DNA of 13,702 nucleotides from Clostridiales bacterium UBA4696. Lineage in GTDB: Bacteria; Bacillota; Clostridia; Oscillospirales; Oscillospiraceae. Both the position numbers and the translations under genes were made by a program. Positions 1 through 5,104 of this stretch are shown one piece after another. The stretch covers positions 9,533-23,234 of the forward strand of contig DHKK01000154.1 in NCBI GenBank assembly GCA_002404795.1, read 5' to 3'. The stretch's first letter is position 1; each line of letters begins with the position of its first letter. Under the pieces are notes generated by a model. The model saw only the letters and a program-made list of their open reading frames with translations, was not told the DNA's origin and did no database searches.

Positions 1-21
1 GTCAGAAATACGTGCATGTCC

Positions 22-1065
22 TCACCCCTTCGACGGCTTTTTGTCGGTCCCGGCGCGCAGCGCGCGGTGGCGGATCATCTCCGCGGCGACGGAGACAGCG
101 ATCTCCGCCGGGGTCTGGCCGTAGATCTCCAGCCCGATCGGCGCGTGGACGCGGGCAAGGTCCGCCTCCGGGATGCCGTTGGCCAGGAGATAGGCGTTGG
201 TCGCGGCGATCTTGTGGCGGCTGCCGATGCAGCCGATGTAGGTCGCGGGGGAGCGCAGGGCCTGCAGAAGGACCTCGCGGTCGGCCTGATGGCCGGGCGT
301 CATGATGCAGACATAGTCGTTTTCCGTCAGTGTCAGGTGCGCGCCGATGTCCAGATAATCGCCGAGGATGACCTGCTCGGCCGACGGATAATGATCGGGC
401 TTTGCAAAGTCCGGCCGGTTGTCATAGATCACCACGCGGAAGCCGACCGAGGCCAGCACCGGCGCGAGCGCCGTGCCCACGTGGCCGCCGCCGAAGATAT
501 AGGCGTGCCCGGCCTGCGTCAGAGGCTCGATATAGTAGCCGGGGTCGCCCTTTTTTGTAAATGCGTTGGAAAGCAGCATCGGCCGCAGCGCCTCGGACGT
601 GATGCAGTCGGTAAAGCGCAGGCCGTGGGCCTCGTCGAACGTGCCCATGGCGCTGACGCAGCCGCCATCCATCCGGTAGACGAGCCAGCTGTCAGCGTCG
701 CCCTGCAGCAGCTCCAGAATGCCCTGCAGCAGCGCCCGGCCGTTCGCGTCCGCCGGGTCAAAGTACTGGAAATAGACCGTCACATTGCCGCCGCAGATCA
801 TGCCGATGTCGGCGACCTGGTTGGGCGCGAGGCAGTAGCCCTGCACCAGCGACTGCTTGCTCTGCAAGACCTCCAGAGCCTTTTCACCGGCGCATTTCTC
901 TACAGCCCCGCCGCCGATGGTGCCGACCGTATGCCCGTCGGCGAAGACGGCCATTTTTGCGCCCGCGCCGCGCGGCGTGGAGCCGGACGAGGCGAGAATG
1001 CTGCACAGCACGACGCGCTGCCCGTCCGAGAGCGCCTGCAGCATGGATGTGAACAGTTCTTTCAT
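22..1065 (-). CDS. XdhC/CoxI-family molybdenum hydroxylase maturation factor
   Basis: This 347-residue protein belongs to the XdhC/CoxI family. Members bind molybdenum cofactor, promote its sulfuration and deliver it to xanthine dehydrogenase-type hydroxylases in the cytoplasm. The N-terminal XdhC domain shows SSGSTPRGAGAKM (residues 26-38), GTIGGGAVE (48-56) and the GMICGG motif with Cys91. A Rossmann-like C-terminal domain starts with FGGGHVG (191-197), followed by GCIGSRHK (278-285) and the family signature PIGLEIYGQTPAEIAVS (309-325). Length is typical for two-domain members. The ATG overlaps the stop of the upstream methyltransferase gene as ATGA, and a GGAGG lies 7 nt upstream, so translation is probably coupled. 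It is the last gene seen of the leftward ABC unit. No hydroxylase is in the window; one may lie beyond the left edge. The family call is firm; the exact client enzyme is unknown. Confidence 0.93.
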   Translation of the reverse strand: MKELFTSMLQALSDGQRVVLCSILASSGSTPRGAGAKMAVFADGHTVGTIGGGAVEKCAGEKALEVLQSKQSLVQGYCLAPNQVADIGMICGGNVTVYFQYFDPADANGRALLQGILELLQGDADSWLVYRMDGGCVSAMGTFDEAHGLRFTDCITSEALRPMLLSNAFTKKGDPGYYIEPLTQAGHAYIFGGGHVGTALAPVLASVGFRVVIYDNRPDFAKPDHYPSAEQVILGDYLDIGAHLTLTENDYVCIMTPGHQADREVLLQALRSPATYIGCIGSRHKIAATNAYLLANGIPEADLARVHAPIGLEIYGQTPAEIAVSVAAEMIRHRALRAGTDKKPSKG

Positions 1066-1778
1066 AGCAGATCCTCCATTTTGATCGTCAAAATACCGAG
1101 CCGCTTGATCTGCGGCAGATAGTAGGGGAACGCGTCGTCGCCGGTCTTCTGCAGCCGGGGAAGGACGGCCTCGGGCGTGACGGCCCCGGGCACTTCATCC
1201 TTGCTGTAGATGCGGAAGAATTGCACGGCCTCGTCCAGCGAGGCGAACGGCTGCCCGTGCTCGAGCTCCCGCGCGTCAAAGGTAAACGGGACGCCCATCG
1301 CGCGCAGCGCCTCGCAGGCCGCGGGCGCGGTCTCGCCGCGGATGGGCTGCGCGGTCAGGGAAAAGCGGTGCAGCTCGTAATTTTTCTTGATGATGACAAG
1401 CGTCCTGGCGCACTGCCTGCGCGCCACGGGCAAAATCTCCGCGAGACTGCCGAAAAAGCAGAAGACCATGCCGTCATACTGCGTCCGGTCTGTGCTCTGC
1501 AGCAGATCGCAGGGCAGGGGGGTGATGTTGGTGAGGTTTTGTGTCCGGATGGTCTCGCGCAGCACGTCCAGCGCGGTGTCGGAGACGTCGGCGGCGGTGA
1601 TCGCGTCAAAATACGGGCTCAGCGCCGCCGAGAGGCTTCCCAGCCCGCACCCCGCGTCGCAGAGCGTGCGGCAGCCGGCCAGCTTCGGCGCGAGGATGGC
1701 GGCGAGTTGCCGGTGATACTCGCTGCGCGCGTTGGCGTTCTGCATGAGCCGGATCATCTCCGGCGTCCAGATAAACAT
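1062..1778 (-). CDS. class I SAM-dependent methyltransferase
   Basis: A 238-residue protein with a class I (Rossmann-fold) methyltransferase core. Motif I is LCDAGCGLGS at residues 39-48, and an acidic strand-2 end, AADVSD, lies at 62-67. A FFGSLAEILP segment (108-117) sits where the post-motif strand is expected. The C-terminal half, including FRIYSKDEVPG (188-198), matches nothing I can name. The substrate cannot be read from the sequence. An in-frame TTG lies one codon upstream (1781), but I chose the ATG at 1778: its GGAGGAG is about 5-6 nt away and it overlaps the ABC ATPase stop as ATGA. The gene's stop in turn overlaps the xdhC-like start. The position inside a transporter/XdhC unit suggests a task linked to the imported ligand or to cofactor handling, but that is inference from context. 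Confidence 0.85.
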   Translation of the reverse strand: MFIWTPEMIRLMQNANARSEYHRQLAAILAPKLAGCRTLCDAGCGLGSLSAALSPYFDAITAADVSDTALDVLRETIRTQNLTNITPLPCDLLQSTDRTQYDGMVFCFFGSLAEILPVARRQCARTLVIIKKNYELHRFSLTAQPIRGETAPAACEALRAMGVPFTFDARELEHGQPFASLDEAVQFFRIYSKDEVPGAVTPEAVLPRLQKTGDDAFPYYLPQIKRLGILTIKMEDLL

Positions 1779-2569
1779 CAAAGCTCCTCCCCGCCATACG
1801 GCGTACAGACGGAAAAGCTCCGCCCCCCGGCCGGGACCTGCGTGACGGCGACCCGGACGCCGTAGAGCGCTTCGAGCAGCTCCGGCGTCAGCACACCGGC
1901 CGGCGGCCCGAAGGCGAGCACCCGCCCGTTTTTGAGCGCGAGCACCTTCGTCGCGTAGCGGAAGGCCTGATTCGGCTCGTGCGTGGAGAAGATCACGCTG
2001 TAGCCCCCGGCGGAGAGCGATTCGATGCGCTGCATGACGCGGAAGCTGTTGCCGTAGTCCAGACTCGCCGTCGGTTCGTCCATGATGAGCGTGTGCGCGT
2101 TCTGCATGAGCGCGCGGCCCAGCAGCATCAGCTGCCGCTCACCGCCGGAGATGCGCGTGCAGCCGCGCTCGGCCAGCGGCGCGATGCCGAGCTCCGAAAG
2201 GATCTGCATCGCGCGCGCCGCCTGCGCGCGCGACGGCCGGTCAAAGGTGCCGAGCTGCGCGCTCAGGCCCATCAGGACGCTTTCGAGCACCGTATGGTCG
2301 AAGACCGGGTGGTACGACTGCGGGATATAGGCCAGCTCCGCGGCCAGCGCGCGGCGGGAATACGCCTGCACGTCGCGCCCGGCGATCTTCACGCAGCCGC
2401 GCTTCGGCTCCAGAAAGCCGAGCAGGCAGCGGAACAGCGTGCTTTTTCCCACGCCGTTCGGGCCGAGCACGGCGATGCGCTCGCCGAGACCTGCGCAGAA
2501 GCTGACGCCCTGCAGCACGTCCGCGCCGCCGTAGGAGAAGACAAGGTCCTGCACGTCAATCTGCATCAT
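1778..2569 (-). CDS. FecE/BtuD-type ABC transporter ATP-binding protein
   Basis: This 263-residue cytoplasmic ATPase would power the adjacent FecCD-type permease. Every nucleotide-binding element is visible: Walker A GPNGVGKST (residues 36-44), the Q-loop at Gln84 in YIPQ, a signature ISGGERQ (140-146), Walker B LIMDEP (161-166), D-loop SLD (169-171) and the switch His197 in STHEP. Spacing and length match the iron-chelate, cobalamin and molybdate importer class. The frame stays open upstream to 2659, but that extension is Arg/Ser-rich and lies inside the permease gene. An AGGAGG sits 8 nt before the ATG at 2569, which fixes the start; a second ATG follows at once. The start lies inside the last codons of the permease gene (14-nt overlap), and the stop overlaps the methyltransferase ATG. 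The imported ligand is not determined by this subunit. Confidence 0.95.
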   Translation of the reverse strand: MMQIDVQDLVFSYGGADVLQGVSFCAGLGERIAVLGPNGVGKSTLFRCLLGFLEPKRGCVKIAGRDVQAYSRRALAAELAYIPQSYHPVFDHTVLESVLMGLSAQLGTFDRPSRAQAARAMQILSELGIAPLAERGCTRISGGERQLMLLGRALMQNAHTLIMDEPTASLDYGNSFRVMQRIESLSAGGYSVIFSTHEPNQAFRYATKVLALKNGRVLAFGPPAGVLTPELLEALYGVRVAVTQVPAGGRSFSVCTPYGGEEL

Positions 2570-3599
2570 GCCGCGTCCCTCCTTTGACGATGAGATAGAG
2601 AAACAGCGGCGCGCCGACAAAGGCCGTGAGGATGCCGAGCGGGATCTCGCTCGTGGCAAGGCAGCGGGCCAGATCGTCGACCAGCATCAGAAAGCTCGCG
2701 CCCAGCAGCATCGAGCACGGCAGCAGCCGCTGCGTGTCCTGCCCGACGAGCAGCCGGCAGATATGCGGGATCACGAGCCCCACCCAGCCGATCATGCCGC
2801 TGATGCAGACGCTCGCCGCGGTCGCCAGCGTGGCGCAGAGGATGACGAGCAGCCGCAGCAGCCGGGTGTTGACGCCCATGCTGCGGGCCTCGGCCTCGCT
2901 GACGGTCAGAAGATTCAGCCGCCACCGCAGAAAAAAAAGTGGGATGAGGCCGCACAAAATGGGAACCATGGCAAAGTGCAGATCGTCTAACCGGACAGAG
3001 GTCAGCGCGCCCATCAGCCAGTAGGTGATGGCGGGCAGCTGGTCGGTCGTGTCGGCGACGAGCTTGATGAACGAGGTGCCCGCGGAAAACAGCGAACCGA
3101 CCATCATGCCCGCCAGCACCATCGCCAGCGTCGAGCGGATGCGGCTGAGCCGGCCGACAAGATAGGTGAGTCCCACGGCCGCAAGGCCGAAGAGGAACGA
3201 GCTTGCCGTGATCACCGCATAGCCCGCGCCGAGCAAAATTGCCAGCGCCGCGCCGAAGCACGCGCCCGTGGACGCGCCGAGCAGATCCGGCGAGACCATG
3301 GGGTTGCGGAACATCGCCTGATACGACGCGCCCGCGGCCGAGAGGGCCGCGCCGATGAGCGCGGCGGAGAGGATCCGCGGCAGGCGGATCTGGACGACGA
3401 CCGAGGCCTCCTCCGTCGTCCACGTGGGCGCGAGACCCCAGCGGCCGAAGGAGATGAGAGACAAAAACCGGTCTGTCAGCAGCCGCAGCACCTGCAGGGC
3501 AGGGACGCGGTAGCGGCCGATCAGGAACGATAGGAAAAAGATCCCCGCGAGCAACGCCGCGAGCGGCAGGGCCCAGAGGCCCTTTTTTCTGGTTTTCAT
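2556..3599 (-). CDS. FecCD-type ABC transporter permease
   Basis: A 347-residue polytopic membrane protein of the FecCD/BtuC family, which forms the homodimeric channel of type II ABC importers. Recognisable stretches include IRLPRILSAALIGAALS (71-87), MFRNPMVSPDLLGAS (96-110), YWLMGALTS (193-201), GMIGWVGLVIPHICRLL (268-284) and EIPLGILTAFVGAPLFL (318-334). About ten hydrophobic segments are present, as expected. The loop after the first helix (about 35-65) is Trp-containing and slightly long. A GGAG lies 7 nt before the ATG. It is the first gene of the leftward unit, and no substrate-binding protein is encoded beside it. The family includes siderophore, haem, cobalamin and the Haemophilus MolB molybdate/tungstate permease. 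The XdhC-family partner downstream favours molybdate/tungstate, but iron chelates remain possible. Confidence 0.93.
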   Translation of the reverse strand: MKTRKKGLWALPLAALLAGIFFLSFLIGRYRVPALQVLRLLTDRFLSLISFGRWGLAPTWTTEEASVVVQIRLPRILSAALIGAALSAAGASYQAMFRNPMVSPDLLGASTGACFGAALAILLGAGYAVITASSFLFGLAAVGLTYLVGRLSRIRSTLAMVLAGMMVGSLFSAGTSFIKLVADTTDQLPAITYWLMGALTSVRLDDLHFAMVPILCGLIPLFFLRWRLNLLTVSEAEARSMGVNTRLLRLLVILCATLATAASVCISGMIGWVGLVIPHICRLLVGQDTQRLLPCSMLLGASFLMLVDDLARCLATSEIPLGILTAFVGAPLFLYLIVKGGTRHDAD

Positions 3600-3613
3600 A
3601 CGCAGACTCCGGG

Positions 3614-3633
3614 GCAGACGGCGCGCCGTCTGC
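3614..3633. repeat. 20-bp perfect palindrome in the leader of the ABC/XdhC unit
   Basis: The half GCAGACGGCG is followed directly by its exact reverse complement CGCCGTCTGC. It lies 3 nt upstream of the GGAG of the permease gene and 14 nt before its ATG. It could be a dimeric regulator's operator or a leader RNA hairpin. The plus-strand sequence after it is only moderately T-rich and no plus-strand gene precedes it, so I do not call it a terminator. Confidence 0.6.
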
Positions 3634-3647
3634 TAAAAGCGTTGTTT

Positions 3648-3682
3648 TTTATAAGGTATCACCCGCGCCGTGTTCCTGTCAA
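3648..3682 (-). promoter_or_regulatory. candidate promoter for the ABC/methyltransferase/XdhC unit
   Basis: On the minus strand a TATAAA (3653-3648) resembles a -10 box, with GGAACA 17 bp upstream as a weak -35. A perfect TTGACA (3682-3677) lies nearby but is 23 bp from TATAAA; with it, GATACC (3660-3655) would be the -10 at 16 bp. The exact pairing is uncertain. Either choice puts the start of transcription just before the 20-bp palindrome. Confidence 0.35.
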
Positions 3683-3708
3683 GCGAAACGAATGGGAAAG
3701 TATTCGAA

Positions 3709-3725
3709 ACTGTCGAAACGACAGT
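3709..3725. repeat. 17-bp inverted repeat between LOG gene and ABC unit
   Basis: ACTGTCG and CGACAGT are exact inverted copies around a 3-nt centre (AAA on the plus strand). The element shares two bases with the end of the larger hairpin beside it and lies upstream of the candidate ABC promoter. It could be an operator half-site pair or a second small RNA hairpin after the LOG gene. Confidence 0.45.
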
Positions 3726-3758
3726 CCCGCCCGGCGCAGAAGCTGCGCCAGGCGGGAC
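3724..3758 (-). terminator. strong hairpin after the LOG gene, possible terminator
   Basis: Two 16-base arms (3724-3739 and 3743-3758) pair around a 3-nt loop with a single G-U wobble when read on the minus strand. The stem is very GC-rich. It starts 6 nt beyond the LOG stop codon. The sequence after it on the minus strand (TGTCGTTTCG) has only a short T run, so this is not a textbook intrinsic terminator. It may instead act as an mRNA 3'-end stabiliser with partial read-through into the ABC unit. Confidence 0.5.
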
Positions 3759-3764
3759 CGGAAG

Positions 3765-4340
3765 TCAGATATTTTTCAGATGGCGGACATCGAGCGCCGC
3801 CGCGTCGTACTGCTCGAGATAGGCCAGCGTTTCCTCCGGCGTCGGCAGCAGCGCGTAGATCTGCAGGCAGGCCGGGCGGATGAAGCGCCGCTCCACCGCG
3901 GACCGGACGAAGCTCTGCAGGCTGTCATAGAAGCCGCCGGTATTGAGCACGGCGATGGCCGGGTTGTGCCGCCCCAGCTGCTTGAGCGTCAGCACCTCAA
4001 AAAACTCCTCCAGCGTGCCGAAGCCGCCCGGGGCCATGACGAACGCGTCCGCACGGGCGATCATGGCGGCCTTGCGCTCGGCCATGGTGTCGGTCAGGAG
4101 AAATTCGGTGCAGTGGTCGAACAAAATGCCGTCCACCTGCAAAAATGTCGGCGCGATGCCGGTGATCTTCCCGCCCGCTTCATATGCGCCGCGGGCCGCG
4201 GCGCCCATCACGCCCTGCGCACCGCCGCCGTAGACGAGCGTGTGCCCATGCTGCGCGAGCAGACGGCCGAAGGTATCAGCGGCGTCCAGATAAACAGAAT
4301 CGATCTCCGGGCTCGAGGCCCCATACAGGCAGATATTCAT
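3765..4340 (-). CDS. LOG-family protein (nucleoside 5'-monophosphate phosphoribohydrolase-like)
   Basis: A 191-residue Rossmann-fold protein of the LOG/TIGR00730 family. Characterised members cleave ribose 5-phosphate from cytokinin-type or ordinary nucleoside monophosphates, releasing the base. The diagnostic motifs are present: YGGGAQGVMG (37-46), MAERK with Arg89 and Lys90 (86-90), and PGGFGTLEE (104-112), which carries the catalytic glutamate region. Length is normal for bacterial short LOGs. The frame is open upstream, but an N-terminal stretch beyond this start would be Arg-rich and unlike the family. The ATG at 4340 has GGGAGG 7 nt upstream and overlaps the stop of the small Cys-rich gene as ATGA. 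The physiological substrate in bacteria of this type is not known; a role in purine salvage or removal of modified nucleotides is inference. Confidence 0.92.
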   Translation of the reverse strand: MNICLYGASSPEIDSVYLDAADTFGRLLAQHGHTLVYGGGAQGVMGAAARGAYEAGGKITGIAPTFLQVDGILFDHCTEFLLTDTMAERKAAMIARADAFVMAPGGFGTLEEFFEVLTLKQLGRHNPAIAVLNTGGFYDSLQSFVRSAVERRFIRPACLQIYALLPTPEETLAYLEQYDAAALDVRHLKNI

Positions 4341-4501
4341 GCGCGTTCCTCCCTGTTCAGAAGCGCTGTGATCTGCTGCCCGATCGGACAGACGTCCCGG
4401 TAATCGCAGCGCTCGTAATCGCAGTCGGCCTCGCCGTCCTCCACGAGGACCATGCGCGAGGCGTCGATGGTGCGGCAGTAGCCGCTCAGATACGATTCCA
4501 T
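4337..4501 (-). CDS. small four-cysteine protein of unknown function
   Basis: This 54-residue acidic protein matches no family I can name with confidence. It has four cysteines: Cys9, then Cys27, Cys32 and Cys38 in the cluster CDYERCDYRDVCPIG. That spacing could bind zinc or an iron-sulfur cluster. The cluster loosely resembles the C-x4-C-x5-C pattern of small DUF1540-like proteins, but I would not assign it. No signal peptide or membrane segment is visible. The start is chosen at the ATG with AGGAGG 7 nt upstream; the frame is open further upstream to 4612, but that extension has no ribosome site and crosses the likely promoter. Its stop overlaps the LOG start as ATGA, so the two are almost certainly co-translated. 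It is the first gene of this leftward pair. Confidence 0.72.
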   Translation of the reverse strand: MESYLSGYCRTIDASRMVLVEDGEADCDYERCDYRDVCPIGQQITALLNREERA

Positions 4502-4531
4502 GGCAGTTCCTCCTATGCACTCAATTTGTTT

Positions 4532-4537
4532 ATTATA
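4532..4537 (-). promoter_or_regulatory. -10 box for the small-protein/LOG pair
   Basis: The minus strand reads a perfect TATAAT here, about 30 bp upstream of the small gene's ATG, leaving a short leader that holds its AGGAGG. No good -35 is found at 16-18 bp (TGGCGC at 17 bp is poor). The promoter may be weak or depend on an activator. Confidence 0.5.
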
Positions 4538-4639
4538 TCGTATTTTTAAGAGAAGCGCCAGCAAAAAAGCGTAATTTTTCGGGATTTTTTCGAGGAAAGC
4601 GAAATCAGACATTTTGTATCGAAAATCTATTGCGGAATC

Positions 4640-4667
4640 TTAACGGCTATGATAGACTAAATAAAAT
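4640..4667 (+). promoter_or_regulatory. candidate promoter of the V-type ATPase operon
   Basis: TTAACG (4640-4645, 4 of 6 matches to TTGACA) and TAAAAT (4662-4667, 5 of 6 matches to TATAAT) are 16 bp apart. Transcription would begin near 4674, giving a leader of about 100 nt before the first gene. An alternative is TTGCGG (4630-4635) with TAGACT (4653-4658) at 17 bp. The choice is tentative. Confidence 0.4.
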
Positions 4668-4682
4668 AAGTACGATAAGTAC
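4666..4682. repeat. tandem 8-bp direct repeat over the candidate start site
   Basis: ATAAGTAC occurs twice with one base between (4666-4673 and 4675-4682). The copies overlap the end of the candidate -10 and the expected start of transcription. This position would suit a repressor site, though the unit is short. Confidence 0.4.
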
Positions 4683-4724
4683 ATGAAAATATATATAAAC
4701 TATATGATTTTCGATCTGGAACTG

Positions 4725-4751
4725 CGGCGTCTGCTTAAAAAAGCAGCGCCG
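4725..4751 (+). promoter_or_regulatory. leader hairpin upstream of the first ATPase gene
   Basis: CGGCG, an unpaired T, then CTGCTT (4725-4736) pairs with AAGCAGCGCCG (4741-4751) around an AAAA loop. The stem has 11 base pairs with one bulge. It ends 12 nt before the GGGAGG of the first gene. No U tract follows, so it is not a terminator as it stands; it may protect the 5' end or tune translation. Confidence 0.45.
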
Positions 4752-4777
4752 TGTGTGCCATCCGGGAGGTGAGAGAA

Positions 4778-5104
4778 TTGGCAATGCAGGAAATCGATGT
4801 GATCTCTGCAGCGGAAAAGCAGGCCCGCGCGTGCTGCGAGCAGGCCCGCCAGCAGGCTGCGGACCTTGCTGCACAGGCGGAAAAAGACGGCGCGGCGCGT
4901 CTGCTGGCCGTATCGGCCGGCGCGCAGGAACAGCTGCGCGAGGCAAAGCGGCTGGCAGACGAACAGGCACAGGCGTTCAGCGCCGAGCTGAACAAAACCA
5001 CGGCAGAGCAGTGCGCGGCGCTGGAACAGGCGGCGAAGAGCCACGCTGACGCGGCTGCGTCAATGATCGTAGAGAGGATCTGGGACAGCGAATGGCAATC
5101 TTAA
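4778..5104 (+). CDS. V-type ATPase subunit G/H (peripheral stalk, AhaH/NtpF-like)
   Basis: This 108-residue, Ala/Glu/Gln/Lys-rich protein is predicted to be almost entirely alpha-helical coiled coil. That is the form of the small stalk subunit that pairs with subunit E and links the A3B3 head to subunit I. No globular domain or membrane segment is seen. Low-complexity helices give little sequence identity, so the call rests on length, coiled-coil character and its position as first gene before subunit I, as in Thermus (atpG) and E. hirae (ntpF). I chose a TTG start at 4778 because GGGAGG is 8 nt away. The ATG at 4784 would give 106 residues with a 14-nt spacing and cannot be excluded. The last codons overlap the start of subunit I by 13 nt, pointing to translational coupling. 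Confidence 0.85.
   Translation: MAMQEIDVISAAEKQARACCEQARQQAADLAAQAEKDGAARLLAVSAGAQEQLREAKRLADEQAQAFSAELNKTTAEQCAALEQAAKSHADAAASMIVERIWDSEWQS

Larger units (their letters stand above)
4618..4715. repeat. 10-bp inverted repeat flanking the candidate ATPase promoter
   Basis: ATCGAAAATC (4618-4627) recurs as its exact reverse complement GATTTTCGAT (4706-4715), with 78 bp between. The pair brackets the candidate ATPase promoter. Two regulator sites on one face of looped DNA are possible, but AT-rich sequence makes chance matches more likely. Confidence 0.35.
4502..4777. other. divergent intergenic control region
   Basis: This AT-rich stretch separates the leftward small-protein/LOG genes from the rightward ATPase operon. 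It contains no convincing coding sequence. Several A and T tracts lie at 4561-4600, followed by the promoter-like elements, the repeats and the leader hairpin listed separately. Its base composition stands out sharply against the GC-rich genes on both sides, as is usual for a control region. Confidence 0.75.

Noticed and set aside
16..1122. 368-codon plus-strand frame opposite the XdhC-family gene
   Set aside because: Antisense to a clear XdhC protein; composition is His/Arg/Asp-rich and lacks any recognisable domain.
2570..2659. N-terminal extension of the ABC ATPase to 2659
   Set aside because: The added residues are Arg/Ser-rich, lie inside the permease gene, and the strong AGGAGG points to the ATG at 2569.
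3614..3650. Plus-strand terminator reading of the 20-bp palindrome followed by GTTGTTTTTT
   Set aside because: No plus-strand gene precedes it and the T run begins about 10 nt after the stem. A leader or operator role for the minus-strand unit fits better.
4502..4612. Longer form of the small Cys protein starting at 4612
   Set aside because: It would run through the TATAAT box and has no ribosome site, whereas the internal ATG has AGGAGG at 7 nt.
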